Assembly (NCBI GenBank): GCA_022841465.1
Contig: JALHRL010000011.1
Location: forward strand, 45,890 to 109,889
Source of the DNA: Bacteroidia bacterium
GTDB taxonomy: Bacteria; Bacteroidota; Bacteroidia; B-17B0; Aurantibacillaceae
Length of the DNA stretch: 64,000 nucleotides
Direction: 5' to 3'
Shown piece by piece: positions 18,201-26,752 of this stretch (positions are counted from its first letter, which is position 1; each line of letters starts with the position of its first letter). The notes beneath the pieces were generated by a model. That model saw only the letters and a program-made list of their open reading frames with translations. It had not been told where the DNA came from and did no database searches. The translations under genes were made by a program, and so were the position numbers.

Positions 18201-18693
18201 CTTAGAGACCATTGTACAATTTGTTGATTCTTCTGCCAATGCTGTAGCTTGGGTTTGGGATTTTGGAAATGGAGCAACCAGTAATAACCAAAACCCAAGT
18301 ACAATATATAATAGTAATGGAACCTATACAGTAACACAAACTGTGTATGATCAGTTTGGTTGTTCAAGTACTTATTCGCTAATTGTATTGATACTAAATG
18401 TAGTGGAAGATGTTACCGAATTAATTCCAAATATTATTACGCCTAATAACGATGGTAAAAATGATTTATGGCGATTAGATTTCATTGATAGATTTTACCC
18501 AAAAGCAGAAATTGAAATATTTAACAGATGGGGAGAATCAATATTTAAATCCGTTGGATATAGCAATGCATGGGATGGTACCTACCGACAAAAAGAAAAA
18601 GAATTACCAGTTGGAGTTTATTTCTATGTAATAAACTTAAACGATCCAAATAAACCGGATATTATTAAAGGAACAATTACATTAATTAGATAA
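15235..18693 (+). CDS. T9SS-secreted adhesin-like protein 1: IgGFc-binding-like N-domain, PKD repeats, type B sorting domain
   Basis: 1152 aa. Signal peptide ends SEAQ, followed by the IDTSFWFVAP block shared by all three paralogs in this operon. Residues ~120-440 resemble an IgGFc_binding-type module (NREMMSLKGRRALGVDFY, SSELGKDYVI, PIYVLHTSGFGCKLGGAQVTP). Next come cysteine-bearing repeats with a C-N-L-x-G...G-x-W-s pattern (~450-800), three PKD-like domains (WAFGNGNTSS, YYWDFGGVG, WVWDFGNGATS) and a C-terminal gliding-motility-type (type B) T9SS domain (IITPNNDGKNDLW...FNRWGESIF...GVYFYVI...GTITLIR). It is probably a surface adhesin exported by the T9SS. The PorP/SprF gene follows after 21 nt. 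Confidence 0.9.
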   Translation: MRYLYLLLFTGIFLFKSEAQIDTSFWFVAPDVPTALTNNPIELRLASYTQSCAIRVRQPANPAGVDLTFTLAANSVTNVVLTPSIAAVLSGPANTITAKGVYISSSNKISAYYTVGSGNNREMMSLKGRRALGVDFYTPFPNNLQTLTTGTVVGDIAFDVVATQTGVTTILITPKANCIGRAKNVTFARNLNYGETFSTRDLGTVNPSEMAGSIISADKLIAVTISGSLGNSTVCPTFYADQITNSSELGKDYVIHRGNNTTDIAYILAPVNATSLTVTSGTTTNWLINSGETFTVNTSAAPLSFIQADKPIYVLHTSGFGCKLGGAQVTPAYCAGSYTTAFTRVSADSMFLNIYIRSGFQNSFTLTANAVNVPVPAASFSAVPGSAGNLVGARILYTTAQIPVGAYCVLRNSQDVFGSSVHNGSTPGGSAYAYTTEFGTSSFVYANSVPTATICSNTTFTLNGQVGGGPIAGVWSTNGYGSFGSGPITLTNNIYTPSLLDTVNKPINIILTSVGFCPNKSDTVKLYVLQGPIVNSGVNQTKCSNNATVQLNGSVIGASSQGSWTAVAPANGSFANSTSLTTTYFPSNTDTALSVINLVLTSFNNGICLAVTDTVKVFIQKAPIVDAAPTSSIVRCSNNSTVNLSGYISNNIVSGIWTSNGTGVFVPNNISLTNNYIPSLLDISNSPIKLKLTTPPSGICLDVSDSVLVYFTSPASISAGVDLNSCKNNPSVALNAIITGTSSSTGLWSGGTGTFVPNNAALNTTYIATPAETAAGFVVLTVVTTSNGLCASSQDQIRIDFRDKPTANFSSNTVCLNQATQYTDLSINTSGLGSLNSWNWAFGNGNTSSNTNPATTFTAPGTYTTTLIVGNTFNCYDSIARAVTVYPLPEVKFGFSRSCVGSAQNICFVDSSTVIAPSNIPSTGYYWDFGGVGFSITKDTCYGFPTEGLYTITHQVTTIHGCTSSLTKTLNITPRPKARFIKVQSSGVGLETIVQFVDSSANAVAWVWDFGNGATSNNQNPSTIYNSNGTYTVTQTVYDQFGCSSTYSLIVLILNVVEDVTELIPNIITPNNDGKNDLWRLDFIDRFYPKAEIEIFNRWGESIFKSVGYSNAWDGTYRQKEKELPVGVYFYVINLNDPNKPDIIKGTITLIR

Positions 18694-18714
18694 CAGCGTT
18701 AATAGAAGGATATT

Positions 18715-19779
18715 ATGATACAAATAATTAATAATAAAATGCGTTGCACTAAATTAATGGTGCGTTTTACCGCATTTGCATTATTGTTGCTAAGTATAAA
18801 TATACATGCTCAACAACAAACTCAATTTACAAACATTTTACTTCATCAGTACTTATATAATCCGGCATTTGCAGGAACTATAAAAGGGATGCAATTTAAC
18901 GCAGGTTACCGTCATCAATGGGCCGGTTTTGATGGAGCGCCAAGAGTTTACATGGCCTCTGGTTATGGAACTTTAAAGAAAAAACCAAAAATGGCAATTG
19001 GAGGTTTAATTATTAACGACCAATCAGGTTTAATTAATAGAACTTCATTGTATGGTTCTTACAGTTATCATTTAAAACTAAACGAAAATTTAAAACTAGG
19101 TTTTGGTATGTCGTTAGGTTATGTGCAATACAACCTGAAAGTGTATAATGCAAAACCTTACGATAAAGATGATGGTTATTTATCGTCAAGCATTTTAAAT
19201 GGAAATGCATTAGATGCTAATACCGGTTTTCATTTATATGGAAAGAAATTCTTTTTGGGTTTTAGTGGGCAACAACTCACAAAATGGAAGTTGAATTGGT
19301 ATCCGGGATCTAAATCTGCTTTATCACAACACTTTTATGCATATACCGGGTATAATTTTATACTTGATAGCAAGAAAAAAGAATACGTTTTACAACCTTC
19401 TGTGCTAATGCGTTTTAATAGCCCTGCACCCTTTGAAATTGAGTACAATTTAAAACTTACTTATAGAAATTTGGTATGGGTGGGTACAAGTTTCAGACAT
19501 GCAAGAACATCTACCAATATTGATAAAAAGTGGCAAAACAATTCATTTTGCGGATTATTGGGTGTAACCGTTAGTAAGCAATTCAATTTAGGCTACAGTT
19601 ACGATTTTGGTTTAAGCAATATTCAAAAATACAACAGCGGTTCTCATGAGGTTATTATTACTTACACCATGTTTAGTAAAAAAGGTTTAATTACCGATAA
19701 AGTTCAAAATGCCGATGAGGAGGAATTGAACAATATTGATAATAGTATGAAAACAAACATTAAAAGCAAGAAAAAATGA
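18715..19779 (+). CDS. PorP/SprF-family outer membrane protein 1
   Basis: 354 aa. A signal peptide (VRFTAFALLLLSINIHAQ) precedes the PorP/SprF motif QFTNILLHQYLYNPAFAG and alternating hydrophobic strands typical of an outer membrane beta barrel. PorP/SprF proteins pair with a specific type B T9SS cargo and help secrete or anchor it. The first ATG is used, but ATGs at 18739 and 18757 would place the signal peptide closer to the start. Its stop overlaps the start of the next adhesin (ATGA), showing translational coupling to that adhesin. Confidence 0.92.
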   Translation: MIQIINNKMRCTKLMVRFTAFALLLLSINIHAQQQTQFTNILLHQYLYNPAFAGTIKGMQFNAGYRHQWAGFDGAPRVYMASGYGTLKKKPKMAIGGLIINDQSGLINRTSLYGSYSYHLKLNENLKLGFGMSLGYVQYNLKVYNAKPYDKDDGYLSSSILNGNALDANTGFHLYGKKFFLGFSGQQLTKWKLNWYPGSKSALSQHFYAYTGYNFILDSKKKEYVLQPSVLMRFNSPAPFEIEYNLKLTYRNLVWVGTSFRHARTSTNIDKKWQNNSFCGLLGVTVSKQFNLGYSYDFGLSNIQKYNSGSHEVIITYTMFSKKGLITDKVQNADEEELNNIDNSMKTNIKSKKK

Positions 19780-22700
19780 TAAAAGGAAATAAATTAGTAC
19801 TGCTGATATTGTTCTTTATTCTAAGAGCATCAGTTTCGGTAGCGCAAATTGATACTTCATTTTGGTTCGCCGCACCTTGGGTAACGCCCGACCATTGGCA
19901 TCGTGATGCAATTAGAATGCATATTTCAACGTTTGGTGCGCCAACTACTACTGTTAGGGTAAGGCAACCAGCGGCTACGGCACCGAATCAATATGATACA
20001 ATTATGTTTATTCCTGCAAACACCAATGTGGATTTAACATTTTGGAGAGACGCTGCTGTATCAACAACAAACAGAGCATATGATTCATTAGAAACAAGGC
20101 CATCTAATACAGTTGTTCCTTACGGTTTGTACATTTCTTCTTCCTCAAACATTACGGTTGTATATGATGTAATAACCCGACCCACAAATTTTTTCAATCC
20201 TGAAACTTTTTCCTTAAAAGGACAAAATGGTTTAGGATTAGAATTCGTTTGTCCGTTTCAAACCAGATGGAGAAACCAAACCATTGGGAATTTAGCGGGA
20301 ACTCCAGCAGGAGTTGAACAACCTAAACAACAAATAAATATAGTGGCAAGCAGACCGAACACAGTTGTTTGGATTAAACCCGCCTGCAATGTAATTGGGC
20401 ATGTTGCCCTTGTTACTTATAGCATATTACTTGTAAACCCTGGCGATGCTTACACTGTAGAAAATATTACACAAATAACGAACGTTGCGGGTAATAATTT
20501 ATCAGGAACAGTTATTGTTGCCGATAAGCCAATTGCAGTTACAGTTGCCGATGATTCGGTTGCCGGTGTTACCGGGTGTTACGATTTAATGGGCGACCAA
20601 ATTGTACCTGTTGATATTGTTGGAACAGATTATATTTTAAATAAAGGTTTTATGAATGGGCCTGAACACGAAGGGGCATACATTGTTGGTACTGAAAATT
20701 TTACGCAAATTACCATTAATGATGGAGTAACTACAACCACTTTAATTAATAAAGGCGATACCTACCATTACAAAACAACTCAACCTTTAACGTATGTTAA
20801 TGCTACTAAACCTGTTTATTGTTTACATGCATCAGGTACCGGATGCGAATTAGGTGAAGCTTTATTGCCTCCTTTAAATTGTGCCGGTTCTGATTTGGTA
20901 TCTTTCTCTAGAACAAACAATCAAGGTTTTTACATTAACCTCCTTTGTAAAAATGGGTCACAAGGAACTTTTACCTTAAATAATGCAGCACAATCTGTAA
21001 ACATACCTATTACAGCGGCTAACTTTACCATTGTACCGGGTACTGCAACGCTTCAAGGTGGGCCTTATTATGGAGGTCAGTTAAATTTAAGTAATATTGC
21101 TACTCTTCCTATTGGCTCTTATACGGTTTACAATTCTACTGATGATTTTGCTTTAGGTGTATTTGGCGGTAACGCTTCAACCGGCGGTTTATTTCATTAC
21201 ATGAGTTCGTTTTTAAGAAGAACTTCTGTTGTTGGTAATACCCTTAATCCGGTTTGTGTGGGTGCGGGTAATACCGTTGCTTTAACAGGTACTGTTTCCG
21301 GTGGTGCAATTACAGGTGTGTGGACAACGCCTAATGGTACTGGTTCTTTTGGTGCTTATACTTCAACACTCAATACGGTGAGTACAACTTATACCCTTTC
21401 TAACCTTGATACAACTCAATCGCAAATTAAATTTTATCTTACTTCTACCGGTAACTGTGTTCCTAAAAGAGATTCGGTAATGCTTACCATTAATCAAAGA
21501 CCACAGGTTACTATTTTAAGTACACCTACTTTACAATGTAAAAACAACATCTCTCCTATTGTTTTAAATGGTTTAATTACCAATGCCATTGGCGGTATTT
21601 GGAGTGGCGGTAATGGTGGGTCATTTGGTCCTCCGGGTGTTAATACAACCTATACTCCTTCCCTTGCCGATTTAGCAGCTGGCACCATTACTCTTACGCT
21701 TACCAGCCAAGGACCTTTACAAAATTGTTTAAACTCCAGCAGGTCCTTTACCTTTGGTTTTGTTGACCCGCCTACTGTTAGTTTATTAAGCAATACCATT
21801 GCTTGTACAAACAGCCAGAGTGTTGCTTTAACAGGTACTGTTACCGGTGGTAATCTTTCGTATTTATGGAACAGTAGTGGTACGGGTATTTTTACTCCTT
21901 CTTCTAATTCTTTAAATGTTGTTTATATTTTCAGTCCAGCTGATCTTTTACAGCCTACCATTAACTTAACATTAACGGCTATTGATAATACAGGTTTATG
22001 TGCACAGGTAAATGGAAACATGGTTATTAATATTCAACCTGAGCCTACCTTAACCGTAAGTCCTAATTTTACTATTTGTTCAAGCAATCCTATTATTAAT
22101 CTTTCCGGCGCTGTTTCGGGTGGTGGGGCTACTGCCGCTACTTGGTCTACCACAAACGGTACGGGCGCATTTTCTCCTGTGCCTCCGGCTTCGGCTAATT
22201 ATAACGTAAGTCAGAATGATACCATTGTGGGACAAATTAAATTTTATGCTACTTCGCAAGGGGGCTTCTGTCCTTCGGTAAGTGATACTGTGGTGGTTGA
22301 TATTATTAAGCTTCCACTTATTACTGTTAACAGTTCTACCGGGGTGTGTATGTTTACTCCTATTCAATTAAACGGTTCGGTTAGCGGATATACAAACGCA
22401 GGGGTGTGGAGCAGTACCGGAACAGGTACTTTTTCTCCTAACAATACTTCGTTGGGTGGTTTATATTATCCTAGTCAAGGTGATGTTTCTGCCGGCTCTG
22501 TTACCATTACACTTTCAAGTGCTACGGTGGCTGGTATTTCTTGCCCGTCAAGTATAAAATCATTTGTGGCTACTTTTGTTGAATCGCCTAAGGCTGATTT
22601 TAATTTTACTACCAAGCGTTGTTTGGGAGACCCTGTTGGTTTTAATAATATTTCTACCACAAACAATACTACCATTACTGCTGTGAATTGGAATTTTGGA

Positions 22701-23618
22701 AACGGATTTACTTCTATTTCTACCAATTCTGCGCAAACTACTTATACTAACTCGGGTGTGTTTTTGGTTACTTTTACTGTAGCAGGTACCAACTCTTTGG
22801 GTGTTACTTGTACAGATACTATTAGCAAACGTATTACCATTAACACTTTACCTATTGCTGATTTTGACGCAAGTAATACTTGTGTGGGGTTATTTGCCTC
22901 TTTCAGCAATCAATCTATTCCGGCCAACGGTAATTTTACGTGGTTCTTTGGTGCTTCCACTAACCCTAGTGTTTCTACTGTGCCTAGTCCTACTAACATT
23001 ATCTTTAACATTAATGGGCCGCAGTATGTTGATTTAACCGTGCTTGCGCCTGCTACTCAATGTACGGCAAGTATTACTAAAACGGTTTCTGTTAATCCTA
23101 AACCTAATGCTGATTTTGGTATGACTAACAATCCTACCGTTGCTCAAGAACCGGTTTACTTCTCTGATTTCTCTACACCTAACGGTAGTATTGTTACCTG
23201 GATTTGGAATTTTGGGGATGAGTCTAATGGCACAGGGCAAGCTCCTACTCACAGTTATCAAAACGGTGGGGTATACGATGTTATTTTAACCGTATACGAT
23301 GACATGGGTTGTATGGATTCTGTACTAAGAAGAATTGAAGTGAATTTAATTCCGCAAGTACCTTCAGGCTTTACGCCTAACGGGGATAATGCTAACGACA
23401 AACTTTTTGTAAAAGGTGGACCATTTAATAAAATGTTATTCCGCGTTTACAACAATTGGGGGGAGTTAGTTTTTGAAACTACTGATCAATCTAACGGATG
23501 GGATGGTACAAAAGATGGGAAAGATTTACCTATTGGCGTATATGTATGGACCCTCGAAGTGGATCTTTACAACAACCGTACCGTTAAGAAAAATGGTGAT
23601 GTTACTTTAATGAGATAA
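19776..23618 (+). CDS. T9SS-secreted adhesin-like protein 2 (PKD repeats, type B sorting domain)
   Basis: 1280 aa with the same plan as protein 1: signal peptide ending SVAQ, IDTSFWFAAPWVTPDH block, IgGFc-binding-like region (~110-480, with FSLKGQNGLGLEFVCP), five to six cysteine-containing repeats with a C-x-N...L-x-G...G-x-W pattern, PKD-like domains (WNFGNGFTS, WFFGAST, WIWNFGDESNG) and a type B C-terminal domain (GFTPNGDNANDKLFV...YNNWGELVFET...GVYVWTL...GDVTLMR). From about residue 469 to the end it is identical to protein 3. It starts inside the PorP1 stop and is followed 6 nt later by PorP2. Confidence 0.9.
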   Translation: MIKGNKLVLLILFFILRASVSVAQIDTSFWFAAPWVTPDHWHRDAIRMHISTFGAPTTTVRVRQPAATAPNQYDTIMFIPANTNVDLTFWRDAAVSTTNRAYDSLETRPSNTVVPYGLYISSSSNITVVYDVITRPTNFFNPETFSLKGQNGLGLEFVCPFQTRWRNQTIGNLAGTPAGVEQPKQQINIVASRPNTVVWIKPACNVIGHVALVTYSILLVNPGDAYTVENITQITNVAGNNLSGTVIVADKPIAVTVADDSVAGVTGCYDLMGDQIVPVDIVGTDYILNKGFMNGPEHEGAYIVGTENFTQITINDGVTTTTLINKGDTYHYKTTQPLTYVNATKPVYCLHASGTGCELGEALLPPLNCAGSDLVSFSRTNNQGFYINLLCKNGSQGTFTLNNAAQSVNIPITAANFTIVPGTATLQGGPYYGGQLNLSNIATLPIGSYTVYNSTDDFALGVFGGNASTGGLFHYMSSFLRRTSVVGNTLNPVCVGAGNTVALTGTVSGGAITGVWTTPNGTGSFGAYTSTLNTVSTTYTLSNLDTTQSQIKFYLTSTGNCVPKRDSVMLTINQRPQVTILSTPTLQCKNNISPIVLNGLITNAIGGIWSGGNGGSFGPPGVNTTYTPSLADLAAGTITLTLTSQGPLQNCLNSSRSFTFGFVDPPTVSLLSNTIACTNSQSVALTGTVTGGNLSYLWNSSGTGIFTPSSNSLNVVYIFSPADLLQPTINLTLTAIDNTGLCAQVNGNMVINIQPEPTLTVSPNFTICSSNPIINLSGAVSGGGATAATWSTTNGTGAFSPVPPASANYNVSQNDTIVGQIKFYATSQGGFCPSVSDTVVVDIIKLPLITVNSSTGVCMFTPIQLNGSVSGYTNAGVWSSTGTGTFSPNNTSLGGLYYPSQGDVSAGSVTITLSSATVAGISCPSSIKSFVATFVESPKADFNFTTKRCLGDPVGFNNISTTNNTTITAVNWNFGNGFTSISTNSAQTTYTNSGVFLVTFTVAGTNSLGVTCTDTISKRITINTLPIADFDASNTCVGLFASFSNQSIPANGNFTWFFGASTNPSVSTVPSPTNIIFNINGPQYVDLTVLAPATQCTASITKTVSVNPKPNADFGMTNNPTVAQEPVYFSDFSTPNGSIVTWIWNFGDESNGTGQAPTHSYQNGGVYDVILTVYDDMGCMDSVLRRIEVNLIPQVPSGFTPNGDNANDKLFVKGGPFNKMLFRVYNNWGELVFETTDQSNGWDGTKDGKDLPIGVYVWTLEVDLYNNRTVKKNGDVTLMR

Positions 23619-23626
23619 AAAATTAT
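21180..23626 (+). repeat. 2,447-bp direct repeat, copy A
   Basis: Bases 21180-23626 match 28124-30570 at a constant offset of 6,944 bp; everywhere compared the match is exact, including synonymous positions, and encoded proteins agree over 812 residues. The left border falls inside the coding region (21179 differs); the right border is 8 nt past the stop codon and includes the first two bases of the PorP2 start codon. Confidence 0.95.
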
Positions 23627-24626
23627 GATAAAAAAAATTAGTTTTTATTTAGCATTCTTGTCAATATTAATTGGTGGTCCAATTAAAGCACAGGATTTTC
23701 ACTTAAGTATGTACGACGCTGCGCCGTTATTTTTAAACCCGGCAATGACGGGTTTAATTGATACTAAAATGCGCGCACATGCTCATTACAGGACACAGTG
23801 GAACGCAGTTGCATTTAAACCATTTACAACGGCTTTGGTAAGTTTTGATATGCCCTCAAAAAACAAATGGTCTTTTGGCGGACAAATTTCAAACATGCGT
23901 GCGGGATTAAGTAATTACAACGTGTTGCAAATTTTAGGTTCTGCAGCTTATTTACTTCCACTTGATAAAAGTAAATACCATAATCTTTCATTAGGTTTAC
24001 AAGCAGGCTTAACTCAAAAACGTTTAGAGTATCAAGTTTTAACTTATGATGCGCAGTGGACTAATTCCGCCGGCGGATCGTTTGATAAAAATTTACCTAA
24101 CAACGAAAACTTTGCTAAAGGAGTACAATTTCAGGAACAAGTAAACTTTGGTGCTTTATACTTTTACAGTAAACAACAATCGCGCTTTAATCCCTTTGTT
24201 GGATTAAGTGCTTTTAATTTAACCATGCCTAAAGAAACTTTTTTTGGTAGCAACAATCGTTTACCTATGAGGTTTTATGCGCACACTGGTGTAAGGATTA
24301 ATGTAAATGAACTACTTTATTTTATTCCAAAACTATTAATTATGAATCAAAGAAATAGTAACGAACAAACCATAGCAATGGATGCAGGTTATTATTTTAA
24401 AGGAGAAAAGTTTTATTTGCTTGCCGGCTTTGTTTATAGAAATAAAGATGCGAGTATTGGATACATTGGATTTAAAAAAGATACATACATTGTTAAAATG
24501 GGGTACGATTTTAATACTTCATCTTTACGCAGCACATCTAAATCAAGAGGAGCATTCGAAATTTCATTAACCTACATGGGTAAAAAGAGCAAGGTTACCG
24601 ATGTTAAAAATTGTCCGCGTTTATAA
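23625..24626 (+). CDS. PorP/SprF-family outer membrane protein 2
   Basis: 333 aa. Signal peptide (YLAFLSILIGGPIKAQ), then DFHLSMYDAAPLFLNPAMTGLI, the PorP/SprF N-terminal signature, and a barrel of alternating strands (NEQTIAMDAGYYFKGEKFYLLAGFVYR near the end). Only distantly similar to PorP1, so the two are not recent duplicates. It follows adhesin 2 after 6 nt and precedes the OmpA-family gene by 2 nt, placing it in the same transcript; it probably handles adhesin 2 or 3. Confidence 0.92.
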   Translation: MIKKISFYLAFLSILIGGPIKAQDFHLSMYDAAPLFLNPAMTGLIDTKMRAHAHYRTQWNAVAFKPFTTALVSFDMPSKNKWSFGGQISNMRAGLSNYNVLQILGSAAYLLPLDKSKYHNLSLGLQAGLTQKRLEYQVLTYDAQWTNSAGGSFDKNLPNNENFAKGVQFQEQVNFGALYFYSKQQSRFNPFVGLSAFNLTMPKETFFGSNNRLPMRFYAHTGVRINVNELLYFIPKLLIMNQRNSNEQTIAMDAGYYFKGEKFYLLAGFVYRNKDASIGYIGFKKDTYIVKMGYDFNTSSLRSTSKSRGAFEISLTYMGKKSKVTDVKNCPRL

Positions 24627-24628
24627 GT

Positions 24629-26731
24629 ATGAAAAAACTATTAACCCTAAGCCTAACATTACTTTCATTATTTGGTATTTCTCAATCAAAAAAGCTTTGG
24701 TTAGAATTAGCAGATGATGCATACCTAAAAAAAGATTACGCAAACGCAGCGCACTTTTACTCAAAGGTAATGGATGATTCTACAATTTTAAGAACCTATG
24801 TAATACCTTACGAAGCTCAAATGGTAAATTTGAAAATGAAATCATTATTCAAAGTTCCTGAAACAAAAGGTTCTCGTAAAAAAGACAGCTTAAATACCAT
24901 AAAAGAAGATCCAAGTCAAAATGCTACCAAAATGGATTTCATTATGAATCGCTTAGCAAATAGCTATCGATTAAATTTTGATTACAAACACGCAGTAGAA
25001 GTATATAAAAAAGTAGTTGAAAGAAAGGTATATCCTGATGCGCCTTATTATTATGGTTTATCTTTAATGGCACTAAAGAATTATCAAGAAGCTTTACAAG
25101 TTTTTGATGAATATAGCAATGGTGGTGTTGGTTCCGATTCATTAGTAAAAGTATCTGCAAAGCATGCTTCCTCTTGTTATTTCGCATTAGATACACTTGC
25201 CGGTAAAAAGAATGTAAAAATTAGATTCATGGATACACTTGTGTTTAACAGAGGTACCAGCAACTTTGCGCCACAATACTATTTAAGTTCTGATAAAGTT
25301 ATTTTTACAAGCGCACGCAAAGGTGGCGTAGTGAGCGATCCAGAAAAACAAGACTCTAGATATTTCTGTGATTTATATTATACCTCAATTGATGATACAA
25401 TTTGGCAACGACCTGTAAATTTCGGACGGCCGGTTAATACTTCTTTACACGAAGGTGCCGGTGTGTTTACACCTGATGAAGTGATGTTGTTTACACGTTG
25501 GAGCGATAATAATAGAAATGAAGCATTTATTTACATGGCACGTACACTTGAAGGTAAATTTTACGAAGCCATGAAATTAGGAACAAATATTAATGTACCG
25601 GGATATAAATCACAACAACCATTTGTTACACATGATGGCTCTAAACTTTTCTTTTCATCAAACAGACCCGGTGGTTTAGGTGGTTTTGATATTTGGATGG
25701 CAGGAATTGATGAAAACGGATTTGTTGGAAACCCAATAAATCTTGGCGCACCAATTAACACCCCCGGCGACGAGGTAACTCCATTCTTTCATCAACTAGG
25801 TAGTACTTTGTATTTTAGTAGTAACGGCCATCCTGGTTTAGGCGGCTTAGATGTTTTTAAATCGGCACTAAATGCAGATGATTCTGTTTATGCTCCGGTA
25901 AAAAACATGAATACTCCAATAAATTCTGAAAAAGATGATGCTTATTTTATCCTAGAAAGATTGCAAAGTAAAGGTTTTTTTGCAAGTGATAGAAAAGATT
26001 GCCCGGGTGGACATTGTTATAATATTTACAGTTTTGAAAACGAACCAATTAAATTTGATATAGATGGTTACGTTTTTGACGGACAAACTAACGATCCTAT
26101 TCCAAATGCCTTAGTTACTATAAAAGATGTGCATGATGGGGACGAACCATTTTTTGTAGTTACAGATGAAACAGGATATTACAGCACAGATTTAAAACCA
26201 AACATGGAATACTTTATGCGCGCACAAAAAAATAAATATTTTGCTGATGCATATAGTTTAGCAACATTAGGGAAAACAGAATCGGAGCATTTTGAACACG
26301 ACTTTTTCTTAAATAAAATACCTGAAGGTGATATAGAAATTGAAGGTATTGAATACGACTTTGACAAGGCAACCCTACGTCCCAAATCAATGGAGATTTT
26401 AGATAAAATTGTTGATTTATTAAAATTAAACGATAATATTTCTATTGAATTAGGTGCCCATACCGATGCCCGTGGTAATGATGATTACAATATGCGTTTA
26501 TCTGCTGCACGCGCTAAAAGTTGTGTTGATTATATTATTAGTAAAGGAATTAACAAATCCAGGATTATTTCAAATGGCTTTGGCGAAACCAGGCCTATTA
26601 TACCTGAAGCAGAAATTAATTTAATGGTGGCAAAAAGCCCGGAATGGGAAGCTGCTCACCAAAAAAACAGAAGAACTGCATTTAAGGTTATTGGCGAAAG
26701 CACAATTAACGTAATTAACAAAACGAAGTAA
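24629..26731 (+). CDS. PorE-like OmpA-family protein (TPR, PD40 propeller, CarboxypepD_reg, OmpA)
   Basis: 700 aa from ATG 24629 (a TTG 18 nt upstream lies inside the PorP2 end and is less likely). Signal peptide LTLLSLFGISQS; TPR-like helices to ~180; a PD40/WD40-like beta propeller (~215-450: KLFFSSNRPGGLGGFDIWMA, TLYFSSNGHPGLGGLDVF); a CarboxypepD_reg-like sandwich (~465-540); and an OmpA peptidoglycan-binding domain (YDFDKATLRPKSMEILDKI, LGAHTDARGNDDYNMRLSAARA). This domain order matches PorE of Porphyromonas gingivalis and relatives that link T9SS components to the cell wall. Final KNRRTAFKVIGE is also typical. Confidence 0.9.
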   Translation: MKKLLTLSLTLLSLFGISQSKKLWLELADDAYLKKDYANAAHFYSKVMDDSTILRTYVIPYEAQMVNLKMKSLFKVPETKGSRKKDSLNTIKEDPSQNATKMDFIMNRLANSYRLNFDYKHAVEVYKKVVERKVYPDAPYYYGLSLMALKNYQEALQVFDEYSNGGVGSDSLVKVSAKHASSCYFALDTLAGKKNVKIRFMDTLVFNRGTSNFAPQYYLSSDKVIFTSARKGGVVSDPEKQDSRYFCDLYYTSIDDTIWQRPVNFGRPVNTSLHEGAGVFTPDEVMLFTRWSDNNRNEAFIYMARTLEGKFYEAMKLGTNINVPGYKSQQPFVTHDGSKLFFSSNRPGGLGGFDIWMAGIDENGFVGNPINLGAPINTPGDEVTPFFHQLGSTLYFSSNGHPGLGGLDVFKSALNADDSVYAPVKNMNTPINSEKDDAYFILERLQSKGFFASDRKDCPGGHCYNIYSFENEPIKFDIDGYVFDGQTNDPIPNALVTIKDVHDGDEPFFVVTDETGYYSTDLKPNMEYFMRAQKNKYFADAYSLATLGKTESEHFEHDFFLNKIPEGDIEIEGIEYDFDKATLRPKSMEILDKIVDLLKLNDNISIELGAHTDARGNDDYNMRLSAARAKSCVDYIISKGINKSRIISNGFGETRPIIPEAEINLMVAKSPEWEAAHQKNRRTAFKVIGESTINVINKTK

Positions 26732-26752
26732 TTTTTTTGTATATTTACTTTA